NCBI RefSeq assembly: GCF_013836145.1 | Contig: NZ_CP057483.1 | Span: 2,542,001-2,606,000 of the forward strand | Reading direction: 5' to 3' | From: Citrobacter sp. RHB25-C09 | GTDB lineage: Bacteria; Pseudomonadota; Gammaproteobacteria; Enterobacterales; Enterobacteriaceae | Length of the DNA: 64,000 nt | In this document: in pieces, positions 1 through 8,945 of the stretch | Position numbering within the stretch: position 1 is the stretch's first letter | Layout of the letters: every line of letters starts with the position of its first letter | The notes under the pieces: generated by a model | What the model was told of the DNA's origin: nothing | What the model saw: the letters and a program-made list of their open reading frames with translations, nothing else | The model's database searches: none | Program-made: the position numbers and the translations under genes

Positions 1-805
1 GATTGTCGTCTTTTCGCTGTTTTTCGGTATTGGCGGCGCGTCACTGGGGGAGAAATTTAACGCCCCGCTGGTGGCGGCGCTGGACGTTGTTTCCCACATC
101 ATGCTGAAGGTCACCGGCTATGTTATGTATGTGGCCCCGCTGGCCATTTTTGCCGCGATCTCATCGGTGATCGCCACTGAAGGGTTGGGTATTCTGCTGA
201 ACTACGCCTCCTTTATTGGCGGCTATTACGCTGCGATCTTGCTGACCTGCCTGGTACTGCTGGCGGCTGGCTACCTGGTACTGAAAAAAGAGGTATTCCG
301 TCTCGTCAGTATGTTGAAAGATCCGGTACTGGTAGCCTTTACGACCAGCAGTTCTGAAGCCGCCTATCCGAAGACCCTGGAACAACTGGAAAAATTTGGC
401 TGTTCGCGCAGTATCGTCTCTTTTGTTCTGCCGATTGGCTACTCGTTTAATCTGGTGGGTTCAATGGTGTACTGCTCATTTGCGTCGATGTTTATCGCGC
501 AGGCCTACAATATTCATCTGTCATTTGCCGAGACGGGTGTCCTGATGCTTACGCTGATGCTGGCCTCAAAAGGGATTGCCGGTGTCCCCCGTTCGGCGCT
601 GGTGGTGCTGGCAGCGACCATTCCGAGTTTTAACATTCCGGTCGCCGGCATTCTGCTGTTGATGGGAATTGACCATTTTCTCGATATGGGGCGTTCGGCA
701 ATCAACGTGTTGGGAAATGGGATAGCCACCGCAATGCTGGCACAGGACGAAGGATTGTTGGTAGAGAGCGAGCAAGAAGAGATTACACAAGAGGTGGAAG
801 CGTAG
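1..805 (+). CDS. Dicarboxylate/amino acid:cation symporter (DAACS family), 5' end outside the window
   Basis: This is the C-terminal part (about 267 residues) of a sodium- or proton-coupled carrier of the GltP/DctA family, an inner-membrane importer of glutamate/aspartate or C4-dicarboxylates. The frame is open from base 2, so the start lies upstream. Seen: the TTSSSEAAYP stretch matches the serine-rich re-entrant loop (SSSEA), GYSFNLVGS matches the GYSFNLDGT substrate motif, and FLDMGRSAINVLGN matches the last transport helix. The usual D in GYSFNLDG is V here, so the substrate may be atypical. The tail is acidic (ESEQEEITQEVEA). It converges on cheW, with a REP element between them. E. coli has tar after cheW, so this gene marks a different local arrangement. 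The specific substrate cannot be read from the sequence. Confidence 0.85.
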   Translation, partial: IVVFSLFFGIGGASLGEKFNAPLVAALDVVSHIMLKVTGYVMYVAPLAIFAAISSVIATEGLGILLNYASFIGGYYAAILLTCLVLLAAGYLVLKKEVFRLVSMLKDPVLVAFTTSSSEAAYPKTLEQLEKFGCSRSIVSFVLPIGYSFNLVGSMVYCSFASMFIAQAYNIHLSFAETGVLMLTLMLASKGIAGVPRSALVVLAATIPSFNIPVAGILLLMGIDHFLDMGRSAINVLGNGIATAMLAQDEGLLVESEQEEITQEVEA

Positions 806-814
806 ACGTGGAAA

Positions 815-872
815 TTGCCGGATGGCGGCGTAACGCCTTATCCGGCCTACCGAACAACCGTAGGCCGGACGC
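815..872. repeat. REP/BIME palindromic repeat
   Basis: The stretch starts TTGCCGGATGGCGGCGTAA and continues to TTATCCGGCCTAC, followed by an inverted GTAGGCCGGA unit. This is the classic enterobacterial REP consensus (GCCGGATGGCG...CTTATCCGGCCTAC). It lies between the convergent 3' ends of the symporter gene and cheW, the usual place for REPs, where they stabilise or terminate transcripts. Confidence 0.85.
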
Positions 873-880
873 ACGTTACA

Positions 881-1384
881 TTACGCTACATGGTTCGCCG
901 CAATATCCAGCAGCGCCATTTCATCACTGTTCAACAGTTTTTCGATGTTCACCAGGATCAACATACGCTCGCCCAGCGCACCCAGACCAGTCAGGTATTC
1001 GGTAGACAACGTTACGGCAAATTCCGGTGCTGGACGGATCTGATCGGAGGTTAGCGACAGCACGTCAGAAACGCCGTCAACAACAATCCCCACCACACGT
1101 TGCCCCAGATTGAGTACAATCACTACGGTGTTGTCGTCATAGTCGACATCGCCCTGGCAGAACTTAACGCGCAGGTCGAGAATCGGCACGATGACGCCGC
1201 GCAGGTTGGTTACCCCTTTGATAAATGAAGGCGTGTTGGCGATACGCGTCACCTGATCGTAGCCACGGATCTCCTGCACTTTCAGAATGTCGATACCGTA
1301 CTCTTCGTCGCCCAGTGTAAACACCAGGAATTCCTGACCTGACGGCTCGCCAGCCAGTTTCGTTACATTAGTCATACCGGTCAT
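881..1384 (-). CDS. cheW: Chemotaxis coupling protein CheW
   Basis: CheW is the cytoplasmic adaptor that couples the CheA kinase to methyl-accepting receptors in chemosensory arrays. The 167 residues form one CheW/SH3-like domain and match E. coli CheW in length. Recognisable segments are FTLGDEEYGIDILKVQEIRGY near the N-terminus, ANTPSFIKGVTNLRG (receptor/CheA contact region) and the RMLILVNIEKLL ending. It is the last gene of motA-motB-cheA-cheW and follows cheA after about 20 bases. No receptor gene follows it, although tar is next in E. coli and Salmonella. The gene itself looks intact. Confidence 0.97.
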   Translation of the reverse strand: MTGMTNVTKLAGEPSGQEFLVFTLGDEEYGIDILKVQEIRGYDQVTRIANTPSFIKGVTNLRGVIVPILDLRVKFCQGDVDYDDNTVVIVLNLGQRVVGIVVDGVSDVLSLTSDQIRPAPEFAVTLSTEYLTGLGALGERMLILVNIEKLLNSDEMALLDIAANHVA

Positions 1385-1404
1385 AATTTATCCTTCTTAC
1401 TCAA

Positions 1405-3414
1405 TCAGGCGGCGGTGATCGCCATGCGTTGTTCGCGATTTAAACCTTGCAGGGCGGAGACGTCGACGATCAGCGCAACGCTGCCGTCGCCCAGAATCGT
1501 GGCTGCAGAAATGCCCGGCACTTTGCGGTAGTTGCTTTCCAGGTTTTTAACCACCACCTGGTGCTGACCTATCAGTTGGTCAACCAGCAGCGCGTAACGA
1601 CGACCGCCGCTTTGCAGAATCACCACAATGCCCTGAGTGGCTTCAGTTTTTGCCCCCTCGACATCAAATACTTTCCACAGCTCAACCAGCGGCAGATATT
1701 CCCCACGCACTTCCAGCACGCGTTCGCCGCCGGCCAGTGGATGCAGATCGTCTTCACGCGGTTGCAGCGATTCCATCACCGCATTCAGCGGCAGGATAAA
1801 CACTTCATCCGCAACGCGAACGGACATCCCGTCGAGGATCGCCAGCGTCAACGGCAGTAAAATACGGATGGTTGTGCCAGAACCCTGTTTGGACTGGATC
1901 TCAACGTGGCCGCCCATCTCCTGGATGTTACGTTTCACCACGTCCATCCCGACACCGCGTCCGGAAACGTCCGTCACCTGCTCCGCCGTCGAGAAGCCCG
2001 GCGCAAAAATCAACATTCCGACTTCGTCATCGGTCATGTTTTCACTGACCGCCATCCCCTGAGACATCGCTTTTGCGAGGATACGTTCGCGATTCAGACC
2101 CGCACCGTCATCGGTCACTTCAATACAGATGTTGCCACCCTGATGCTCCGCAGAGAGGATCAGGTTACCGACGCTATTTTTACCGGATTCAAGACGCTTT
2201 TCTGGCGACTCAATGCCGTGATCGAGACTGTTACGCACCAGGTGCGTTAACGGATCGATAATGCGTTCAATCAGGCTCTTGTCGAGTTCGGTTGAACTCC
2301 CCACCAGCGTCAGTTCGACCTGCTTACCTAACTTGCCCGCCAGGTCACGGACCAGACGCGGGAAGCGGCTGAAAACGTATTCCATCGGCATCATACGAAT
2401 CGACATCACCGATTCCTGCAAATCGCGGGCGTTACGCTGCAATTGACCCATGCTGGTAATCAAGTCGCCATGATTTACCGGGTCGAGTTCATTGGAACGC
2501 TGGGCCAGCATGGACTGGGTAATCACCAGTTCGCCGACCAGGTTAATGAGCTGATCGACCTTTTCGACCGCCACGCGAATGCTGGTGGACTCACTGGCGC
2601 GCGCCGGTTTGTCCGCCCGCCCGGACGGGGCTTCGCTGGCAGTCGATTTTACCGCAGGTACAGCGGCAGCCGGCTTCGGTTCGGCAACGACCTCTGCGGT
2701 CGGTTCCTGCACAACCGGGGCGCTAGCCGCTTTTTCAAATGCAATCTGATCGGCTTCAATGACAAAGCAAAGCACAGCGACCACGTCATCCTCGGCAATA
2801 CCACCGTCAAGCGTAGCGGCAAGTGAATCCGTCCCTTTCACCACATCGGTCAGGGTGGCCAGATTGCCCAACTCTTCTTCGAGCAGATCGACTTCACCCG
2901 GCTTCAGGCGGGAAAGGATAACGCGCAAAAGGCTCGCTTCTTCGGCAACACCCTCTTCAGGCAATACGCTGTCTACCACGCTGAGTTTGGCATTTTTGAC
3001 CACTGCAGGCGCAGTTTCGCCTTTTGCCTCAAGGGCTAACTGGCGTAACGCATTGCAGATGTATTCGAAGCTTGCGGCATCGGGCTCCTGCGAGCTTTTA
3101 TAGGCATCGAGCTGATCCTGCATAATATCTTTTGTTTCCAGAAACAGGTTGATAATGTCAGTGTTGAGCTGCATCTCGCCACGACGTGCGTCATCCAGCA
3201 GGTTTTCCATTAAATGCGTGGTTTCCTGCAAAACGGTAAATCCAAACGTACCCGCGCCCCCTTTAATCGAGTGCGCAGCACGAAAAATGGCATTCATTTG
3301 CTCGGCGTCTGGCGCTTCTGGCACCAGATCCAGCAAATGCTGCTCCATGTCAGCTAACAGTTCGTCAGCTTCATCAAAAAATGTCTGATAAAAATCGCTT
3401 ATATCCATGCTCAC
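1405..3414 (-). CDS. cheA: Chemotaxis histidine kinase CheA
   Basis: CheA autophosphorylates in response to receptor state and passes phosphate to CheY and CheB. Domain order: Hpt/P1 with the phospho-accepting His48 in FRAAHSIKGG, P2 CheY/CheB-docking domain (about 155-230, more diverged from E. coli), proline/alanine linker, P3 dimerisation (STSIRVAVEKVDQLINLV), P4 HATPase with DPLTHLVRNSLDHGIE (N box), DDGAGLN (G1) and GRGVGMDVV (G2), then P5 CheW-like domain. I start it at the GTG that gives VSMDISDF, four bases after the motB stop, as in E. coli; the ATG two codons downstream is possible. That gives 669 residues (E. coli 654). CheY, CheB and CheZ are not in this window. Confidence 0.96.
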   Translation of the reverse strand: MSMDISDFYQTFFDEADELLADMEQHLLDLVPEAPDAEQMNAIFRAAHSIKGGAGTFGFTVLQETTHLMENLLDDARRGEMQLNTDIINLFLETKDIMQDQLDAYKSSQEPDAASFEYICNALRQLALEAKGETAPAVVKNAKLSVVDSVLPEEGVAEEASLLRVILSRLKPGEVDLLEEELGNLATLTDVVKGTDSLAATLDGGIAEDDVVAVLCFVIEADQIAFEKAASAPVVQEPTAEVVAEPKPAAAVPAVKSTASEAPSGRADKPARASESTSIRVAVEKVDQLINLVGELVITQSMLAQRSNELDPVNHGDLITSMGQLQRNARDLQESVMSIRMMPMEYVFSRFPRLVRDLAGKLGKQVELTLVGSSTELDKSLIERIIDPLTHLVRNSLDHGIESPEKRLESGKNSVGNLILSAEHQGGNICIEVTDDGAGLNRERILAKAMSQGMAVSENMTDDEVGMLIFAPGFSTAEQVTDVSGRGVGMDVVKRNIQEMGGHVEIQSKQGSGTTIRILLPLTLAILDGMSVRVADEVFILPLNAVMESLQPREDDLHPLAGGERVLEVRGEYLPLVELWKVFDVEGAKTEATQGIVVILQSGGRRYALLVDQLIGQHQVVVKNLESNYRKVPGISAATILGDGSVALIVDVSALQGLNREQRMAITAA

Positions 3415-3418
3415 GCTA

Positions 3419-4348
3419 TCACCTCGGATTGGCTGGTGGCGATGTGGGAACGCTAGCCTTCGGACTCGCCTCTGGCTGTTGTAATACACTTACTGGCTCG
3501 TTCTGGCTTTCAGCGTTTTCATGCAATATGGCCTGCTCCGTCTGCTTGTTCAGAACCAACAGACTGATACGGCGGTTGATTGCGTCATCAGGACCTCGGT
3601 CACTCAGACGCATCGTGGCGGCCATGCCTACCACCCGTAATACTTTTCCGTCATCCAGACCGCCCTGGACCAGTTCGCGACGCGAAGCGTTCGCACGTTC
3701 CGCAGAGAGTTCCCAGTTGCTGTAGCCTTTTTCCCCGTTCGCATAAGGAAAATCATCGGTGTGTCCCGACAGACTCACGCGGTTCGGAATGCCATTCAAC
3801 ACTGGCGCTATCGCGCGCAGAATGTCGCGCATATACGGTTCGACGTCAGCACTGCCGGTTTTAAACATGGGGCGGTTCTGGCTGTCGATGATCTGAATAC
3901 GCAGCCCTTCCTGCACCAGGTCAATCTTCAGATGCGGGCGTAACGCGCGCAGCTTAGGGTCAGATTCAATCAGTTGATCAAGATCGCCGCGCAGTTTGCT
4001 CAGGCGATTTTGTTCCATACGCTTTTTAAGCTGATCAATATCGGGTTGCTTATTCACTTCGCCCTGCTGTTGGGTGAAGTCATCACCGCCCCCCGGTATC
4101 GGGCTCTGGCTGTTTGAAATCCGCTGACCGCCCGTTACCGCCGTCGCTAACGGGGTACGGAAATATTCGGCAATTTGAATTAATTCTTTAGGGCTGGAGA
4201 TGGAAATGAGCCACATCACCAGAAAAAAAGCCATCATTGCGGTCATAAAGTCGGCGTAAGCAATCTTCCACGAACCGTGCGCCCCGCCGCCGTGACCTTT
4301 ATGTTTGCGCCGTTTAACGACAATAATCGGGTGAGCCTGATTCTTCAT
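3419..4348 (-). CDS. motB: Flagellar motor stator protein MotB
   Basis: MotB forms the proton-conducting stator with MotA and anchors it to peptidoglycan. The basic N-terminus (VKRRKHKGHGGG) precedes one membrane helix that begins at the proton-binding aspartate, Asp33 in AYADFMTAMMAF (Asp32 in E. coli; this protein has one extra residue before it). The C-terminal half is an OmpA-like peptidoglycan-binding domain with SLSGHTDDFPY and NWELSAERANASRREL. Its start overlaps the motA stop by four bases (ATGA), so the two are translationally coupled. The length of 309 residues matches the family. Confidence 0.97.
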   Translation of the reverse strand: MKNQAHPIIVVKRRKHKGHGGGAHGSWKIAYADFMTAMMAFFLVMWLISISSPKELIQIAEYFRTPLATAVTGGQRISNSQSPIPGGGDDFTQQQGEVNKQPDIDQLKKRMEQNRLSKLRGDLDQLIESDPKLRALRPHLKIDLVQEGLRIQIIDSQNRPMFKTGSADVEPYMRDILRAIAPVLNGIPNRVSLSGHTDDFPYANGEKGYSNWELSAERANASRRELVQGGLDDGKVLRVVGMAATMRLSDRGPDDAINRRISLLVLNKQTEQAILHENAESQNEPVSVLQQPEASPKASVPTSPPANPR

Positions 4349-5232
4349 GCGTCCTCGGTCGTCGTTTGATGGTTCGGGTTTTTCACTGCACGAACGTGTT
4401 CTTCCAGTTCAATAAACGATGGACGTTCGCTGGAGTAGAGTGTTTTACGACCAAACTCGACGGCAATCGGCGGCGCATAACCGTTCAGGTTCGAGAGCAA
4501 GGTTACCTTCACGCACTGCATCATCTTAGTGGTTTCCGCACTCTTCTGACGCAAGACGGAAGAGAGTGGCGTAATAAAACCATAAGCCAGCAGAATACCG
4601 AGGAATGTCCCGACCATCGCGTGGGCGATCAGCGCCCCCAGCTCTGCGGCAGGTCTGTCGGCAGAAGCCAGCGCGTGAACCACCCCCATTACCGCAGCGA
4701 CGATACCAAACGCAGGCAGAGAATCACCGACCATGGCCAGGCTGTTGGCAGGCACTTCCGCCTCACTTTCATGGGTTTCGATCTCTTCGTCCATCAGGGC
4801 TTCAATTTCGAACGTGTTCATATTGCCGCTGATGATCAGGCGAAGATAGTCGACGATAAAATCGAGCATCATTGCATCCGCCATAATGCGCGGGTAGCTG
4901 GCAAAAATTTCGCTCTCTTTCGGGTTTTCAATATCGCGCTCTAGCGAGAACATCCCCTGCTGACGAGACTTTGCCATCAGGCGATAGAGCAGCGCCAGCA
5001 GGTCCATATACATCGCTTTGGTATATTTAGAGCGACGGAATAACCGCGGGATGGCCTTCATGGTGCCTTTAATGGATTTGCCGTTGTTTCCGACAATAAA
5101 CGCCCCTATCCCCGCGCCGCCGATAATAACCAGTTCAGCCGGTTGATAGAGTGCCCCAAGGTGCCCGCCGGTCATCATGAAACCGCCGAAAACTGTACCG
5201 ATAACTACCAGGTAACCTAATAAGATAAGCAC
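4345..5232 (-). CDS. motA: Flagellar motor stator protein MotA
   Basis: MotA is the four-helix membrane subunit of the proton-driven stator. The sequence carries the family signature in VPANSLAMVGDSLPAFGIVA and the conserved proton-path prolines (LPAFG, and PPIAVEFGRK near the end). The cytoplasmic loop RLFRRSKYTKAMYMDLLALL contains the charged residues that contact FliG. I choose the GTG start giving V-L-I-L-L-G-Y-L-V, which yields 295 residues, the E. coli length; the open frame extends upstream without homology. As a class 3 operon it should be FliA-dependent, but I found no convincing sigma-28 site upstream. Confidence 0.96.
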   Translation of the reverse strand: MLILLGYLVVIGTVFGGFMMTGGHLGALYQPAELVIIGGAGIGAFIVGNNGKSIKGTMKAIPRLFRRSKYTKAMYMDLLALLYRLMAKSRQQGMFSLERDIENPKESEIFASYPRIMADAMMLDFIVDYLRLIISGNMNTFEIEALMDEEIETHESEAEVPANSLAMVGDSLPAFGIVAAVMGVVHALASADRPAAELGALIAHAMVGTFLGILLAYGFITPLSSVLRQKSAETTKMMQCVKVTLLSNLNGYAPPIAVEFGRKTLYSSERPSFIELEEHVRAVKNPNHQTTTEDA

Positions 5233-5299
5233 GACATCATCCTTCCGCTGTTGACTATGGCAGGATGCGCAGTCGGGGGGATTAACACGTCGATGAGGC

Positions 5300-5331
5300 A
5301 AAAAAAAGCAGCGGTAATTGCTTACCGCTGC
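5300..5331 (-). terminator. Rho-independent terminator after flhDC
   Basis: On the minus strand a perfect 10-base stem, GCAGCGGTAA pairing with TTACCGCTGC around a four-base loop, is followed by a run of eight T. It lies between flhC and motA and separates the class 1 flhDC transcript from the class 3 motA operon. Confidence 0.9.
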
Positions 5332-5357
5332 TGGAGTGTTTGTCCACACCGTTTCGG

Positions 5358-5936
5358 TTAAACAGCCTGTTCGATCTGTTCATCCAGCAGTTGTGGAATA
5401 ATATCGGCAGCATCCTGAGAAAGTTTACGTCTTTTTACCGCCCGGGAAGGCGGCTGACATAAACTGCAGGCAAAGCTGCCCACAGGCTGGTGCGCGTGAG
5501 TTATAAAGTTCCCGCCGCAGCAGTTACAGCTCGAAAGTTGAAGCAGTCCGCTTTCAACAAAACGGACCAATGTCCAGGCGCGGGTAAGCGCCAACAACGG
5601 CCCCGTTTCTGCCTGCGGGCATTGCTCCAGATAAAGACGATACGCTTTAATGACGGCGTCAACGCCGTTACACAGTCCTGTTTTTAACAAAAACTGCCAT
5701 GCATTACAGAACATGGAAGCATGGATATTCTGCTCCCAGGTCATAAACCAGTCCGTGGAAAACGGAAGCATCCCTTTTGGCGGAGGACTGCCGCGAAGTT
5801 CTTTGTATAACTTGATGAGACGCCCACGGCTCAACTGCGTTTCGCTTTCCAGCATTTGCAAACGAGCGCCCAGGGTGATCAATTCCATGGCTAACTGGAT
5901 ATCACGCGCTTCCTGAACTATGCTTTTTTCGCTCAT
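5358..5936 (-). CDS. flhC: Flagellar transcriptional master regulator FlhC
   Basis: FlhC is the DNA-contacting subunit of the FlhD4C2 activator of class 2 flagellar promoters. The protein is almost identical to E. coli FlhC over 192 residues. The zinc-binding cysteines are visible in SSCNCCGGNF and SFACSLCQPP near residues 137-160. There are two tandem ATG codons at the junction TGATGATG with flhD; I take the second (MSEKSIVQEA) as in E. coli, but the first overlaps the flhD stop and could also be used. Confidence 0.97.
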   Translation of the reverse strand: MSEKSIVQEARDIQLAMELITLGARLQMLESETQLSRGRLIKLYKELRGSPPPKGMLPFSTDWFMTWEQNIHASMFCNAWQFLLKTGLCNGVDAVIKAYRLYLEQCPQAETGPLLALTRAWTLVRFVESGLLQLSSCNCCGGNFITHAHQPVGSFACSLCQPPSRAVKRRKLSQDAADIIPQLLDEQIEQAV

Positions 5937-5938
5937 CA

Positions 5939-6289
5939 TCAGGCCCTTTTTTTACGTGAGGTTTCATCGTCCTGATTGGCATCGTTTAACAGACGCGTAG
6001 ACAGCATGATGCCGGTGTGGATCTGCTGAAGATCGTCAACACGGGAATCCTGTGTCAGTTGGGTAATGGTCTGATGGCTATCAAAACGGAAGTGGCACAC
6101 CAGTTGGTTGGTTTCCGCGAGCTTCACCATTTGTGGAAGGGTCAGCGTCCCCAACGAAGTGGCCATTTCTTCGTTGATTCCGAGACGAAACATGGCGGAC
6201 GCTTTGTCCTGAGCTATCAGGCGCTGTGCAAGTAATAAGTATGACAAATTGATGTCATAAATGTGTTTCAGCAACTCGGATGTATGCAT
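5939..6289 (-). CDS. flhD: Flagellar transcriptional master regulator FlhD
   Basis: FlhD pairs with FlhC to switch on class 2 flagellar genes (fliA, fliE, fliF and fliL operons, flgB and others). The 116 residues start MHTSELLKHIYDINLSYLLL and keep the Cys65-containing segment LVCHFRF that forms an inter-subunit disulfide in E. coli. Only the last dozen residues differ noticeably. It is first in the flhDC operon, with a long regulatory region upstream that includes a near-perfect CRP site. Confidence 0.97.
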   Translation of the reverse strand: MHTSELLKHIYDINLSYLLLAQRLIAQDKASAMFRLGINEEMATSLGTLTLPQMVKLAETNQLVCHFRFDSHQTITQLTQDSRVDDLQQIHTGIMLSTRLLNDANQDDETSRKKRA

Positions 6290-7079
6290 TATTCCAATCC
6301 AGAATAACCAGCTTTATTTCGTGCGGTTTTACCGCACCCCGTGATGTCGCCGGGAATCCCCGGTAAATAAAATAAAAAAACAAGAAGATAGTTATTCCCA
6401 GGCGTTAGAGTTTGGACATCAGCGTTCAAGTCGCGAAAACTCAACTTGCTTACGAATCCAAATGTTTTCTTACATGCGCCTAAGATTTTTCCTAAATCGA
6501 GGCAACTTTACTCGTCACTACCGCGACATACAACAAAGCAGCATCGCGCATTTAGGGAATATGTGACACACGTCACATAAACTAACTGAATCGTTAACAT
6601 AAATCCATCAGTTGCACTGTTATTTTGGCTGTTTTTTCTTCAAACGATGATCTTTTTATTTTTTTAGCTGTAATTTAACATCTGATACAGACTGAAACAT
6701 TACGACGCAAAAGCAAAAATAACGCTTGTAAATCAATTTATTTCCAAATCGTTATCATTTACACATGTTATTTTATTTTTTCTTTAAAATCAAAAAGATA
6801 ATAAATGAATAAATTTTACTTATCCATATAATCTATGATTTGATTGTTATCTATTTTCTCTTTGAATATATTTAGTCGTCATTTTGATCGTCACGACATT
6901 TCACGTCGCCACGGCGATTTTGTTTAGATTTTTGCTTATATCGTTATTCCAATCATAAGAATACTTAATGAATTATTATGATTACCTTCACATTATTGCC
7001 ATGTTGATGCATTGCAGTTGTGAGCAAATCGGAGTAATGCTGAAGAACCCCCTCATATTCTTGCATAAAGGAGCGAGTT
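6290..7079. promoter_or_regulatory. flhDC upstream regulatory region (790-base gap to uspC)
   Basis: This gene-free stretch separates flhD and uspC, which diverge. The half next to flhD should hold the long flhDC 5' leader and promoter. Beyond the CRP site it is very AT-rich, with many A and T tracts of the kind that bind H-NS. A short open frame just before uspC (MNYYDYLHIIAMLMHC...) has no recognisable homology and I do not count it. A ribosome-binding stretch AAAGGAGCG precedes the uspC ATG. Confidence 0.7.
6561..6578. promoter_or_regulatory. CRP-binding site of the flhDC promoter
   Basis: ATGTGACACACGTCACAT is an almost perfect palindrome fitting the consensus TGTGA-N6-TCACA in every specified base. 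It lies about 275-290 bases upstream of the flhD start, close to the position of the known cAMP-CRP activating site of E. coli flhDC. This implies catabolite control of motility. Confidence 0.88.
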
Positions 7080-7508
7080 ATGAGCTACACCCACATTCTT
7101 GTCGCCGTTTCTGTCACACCGGAAAGTCAGCGACTGCTGGCCAAAGCCGTTTCCATTGCCCGTCCTGTTAATGCCCGTATCAGCCTGATCACACTGGCAT
7201 CCGATCCTGAACTATACAATCAGTTCGCCGCACCGATGCTGGCAGATTTACGCGAAGTGATGCAGGAAGAGACGGCAGAGTTTCTTGAAAAACTGAGGAG
7301 CGAGGCAGGGTACCCGATTGCGCAAACCTTCATTACTTACGGGGAGTTAAGCGAGCATATTCTTGATGTTTGCCGCAAACACGACGTGGATCTGGTGGTT
7401 TGCGGCAATCATAATCACAGTTTTTTTTCGCGAGCTTCCTGTTCAGCGAAAAGCGTGGTCAATTCCAGTCAGGTAGACGTTCTGCTGGTTCCACTTGATG
7501 ACGCGTAA
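7080..7508 (+). CDS. uspC: Universal stress protein UspC
   Basis: This is a single-domain Usp (142 residues) of the UspA/UspC/UspD class, a cytoplasmic dimer linked in E. coli to osmotic and UV stress and to motility. It begins MSYTHILVAVSVTPESQ, as UspC does. The end reads SSQVDVLLVPL, and the G-2x-G-9x-G(S/T) ATP-binding motif of other Usp classes is absent, which fits the non-ATP-binding class. It diverges from flhDC and converges on otsA, the same neighbours as in E. coli. Confidence 0.93.
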   Translation: MSYTHILVAVSVTPESQRLLAKAVSIARPVNARISLITLASDPELYNQFAAPMLADLREVMQEETAEFLEKLRSEAGYPIAQTFITYGELSEHILDVCRKHDVDLVVCGNHNHSFFSRASCSAKSVVNSSQVDVLLVPLDDA

Positions 7509-7523
7509 ATGCGCACCAGTGCA

Positions 7524-8945
7524 TCAGGCCAACTTTGGAAACGTCGCGACTTTAGTCTGCTGCTGGCTTTCCGCGCTTCGCGGCGTTATCGTCTTTAGAT
7601 CGCTAATGAAACGCTCCTGCCAGCAATTGATGTCATTTTTAACGATCACCTCCAGCATTTCGGCATGACGCGAAATGCGTTCAGCCAGCGGCATGGTCAA
7701 CGCGCGATTGAGTGCGGTAGCCACTTCGTCGCGATCGTAAGGATTGACGATCAGCGCGGACGTCAGCTCATTGGCTGCCCCAGCAAATTGCGACAGCACC
7801 AGAACGCCGGGGTTAGCCGGGTCTTGCGCCGCGACGAATTCCTTCGCCACCAGATTCATCCCGTCCCTGAGCGGCGTCACCAGTCCCACATCGGAATAGC
7901 GAAACACCTTCATCAACAGTTTGCGATCAAAGTGTTGATTCAGATAGAACAGCGGCGTCCAGCCTAACTGACCATATTTGCCGTTAATACGTCCCGCTTC
8001 GGTTTCCAACTGATGCCGAATGTCCTGGTACGCCTGCACATCACCCCGTGAAGTCGGCGCGATCTGCGTATAGCGAATCTTCCCGTGATGCTGTGGATAA
8101 TTCTCAAGTAGCGCTTCATAGGCCTGAAAACGCTCCGGAAGCCCTTTTGAGTAGTCCAGACGCTCAACGGAGAAGATATTTTTGACGTTCTTTAACTCGG
8201 CTTTGAGCTGCGCCAGCTTCGGCGGCAGTGGCCCTGACGCCTGCTGCGCAATCTCGTCGGGTTCGATGCCAATAGGATAGACTTCAGTATGGAATGGTTT
8301 ACCCCATGCCATATGGCTGCGCGAATTCTGGGTATTGACTCGCGTCAGACCAGAGAGACTGTCGAGGAAAGAGAGGCGATCGTTTTCGGTCTGAAACCCT
8401 AACAGATCATAGTCGCACAGCGCTTCCAGCAGCGTGGCGGCTGGCGGTAGTGCGTTGAAAATTTCCGGCGTCGGGAAAGGAATGTGCAGAAAGAAGCCAA
8501 TGCGATTGTTCACGCCGCGCTTACGCAGTTCGCTGGCAAAAGGCAGCAGGTGATAATCGTGGATCCACAGGATGTCATCCTCTTTCAACAGCGGCAGGAG
8601 CTTATCGGCCAGCAGTGCATTGACCCGCTGATAGCCCTCCCAGGCGTTGCGCTGGAAGTTAACCAGATCGAGACGGTAATGAAAGGCTGGCCACAATACC
8701 GCATTGGAGAACTGATTGTAGTACTCCTCATGGTCCTGCTCGCTCAGGTTGAAAGAGGCCCAGGTAATGTTTCCCCGTGACACCTTTTTTAATGGCTTAT
8801 CCTCGTTGCCCAATTCGCCACTCCAACCAAACCACAATCCGCCCGCCGCTTTCAGCGCCCCCAGTACGCCGACCGCGAGGCCGCCCGCACTGGTTTTGTT
8901 ATCCGGGGGTGCAATTCGATTAGATACTACGACTAAACGACTCAT
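7524..8945 (-). CDS. otsA: Trehalose-6-phosphate synthase OtsA
   Basis: OtsA makes trehalose 6-phosphate from UDP-glucose and glucose 6-phosphate for osmoprotection (GT20 family). Seen: VVSNRIAPP at the N-terminus, the glycine loop SAGGLAVG, WIHDYHLLP, the UDP-glucose site segment NIFSVERLDYSKGLPERF and the C-terminal TPLRDGMNLVAKEFVAAQ. I start at MSRLVVV (473 residues, E. coli 474) rather than two codons upstream. It overlaps the 3' end of otsB by 26 bases, the usual otsBA arrangement. The operon is RpoS-dependent in E. coli. Confidence 0.96.
   Translation of the reverse strand: MSRLVVVSNRIAPPDNKTSAGGLAVGVLGALKAAGGLWFGWSGELGNEDKPLKKVSRGNITWASFNLSEQDHEEYYNQFSNAVLWPAFHYRLDLVNFQRNAWEGYQRVNALLADKLLPLLKEDDILWIHDYHLLPFASELRKRGVNNRIGFFLHIPFPTPEIFNALPPAATLLEALCDYDLLGFQTENDRLSFLDSLSGLTRVNTQNSRSHMAWGKPFHTEVYPIGIEPDEIAQQASGPLPPKLAQLKAELKNVKNIFSVERLDYSKGLPERFQAYEALLENYPQHHGKIRYTQIAPTSRGDVQAYQDIRHQLETEAGRINGKYGQLGWTPLFYLNQHFDRKLLMKVFRYSDVGLVTPLRDGMNLVAKEFVAAQDPANPGVLVLSQFAGAANELTSALIVNPYDRDEVATALNRALTMPLAERISRHAEMLEVIVKNDINCWQERFISDLKTITPRSAESQQQTKVATFPKLA

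Noticed and set aside
5233..5299. Sigma-28 promoter for motA
   Set aside because: Only weak matches occur; none has both a TAAA and a GCCGATAA-like box at 15-base spacing, so I do not annotate one.
6968..7171. 67-codon open frame just before uspC
   Set aside because: It overlaps the uspC ribosome-binding site and start in another frame and shows no homology.
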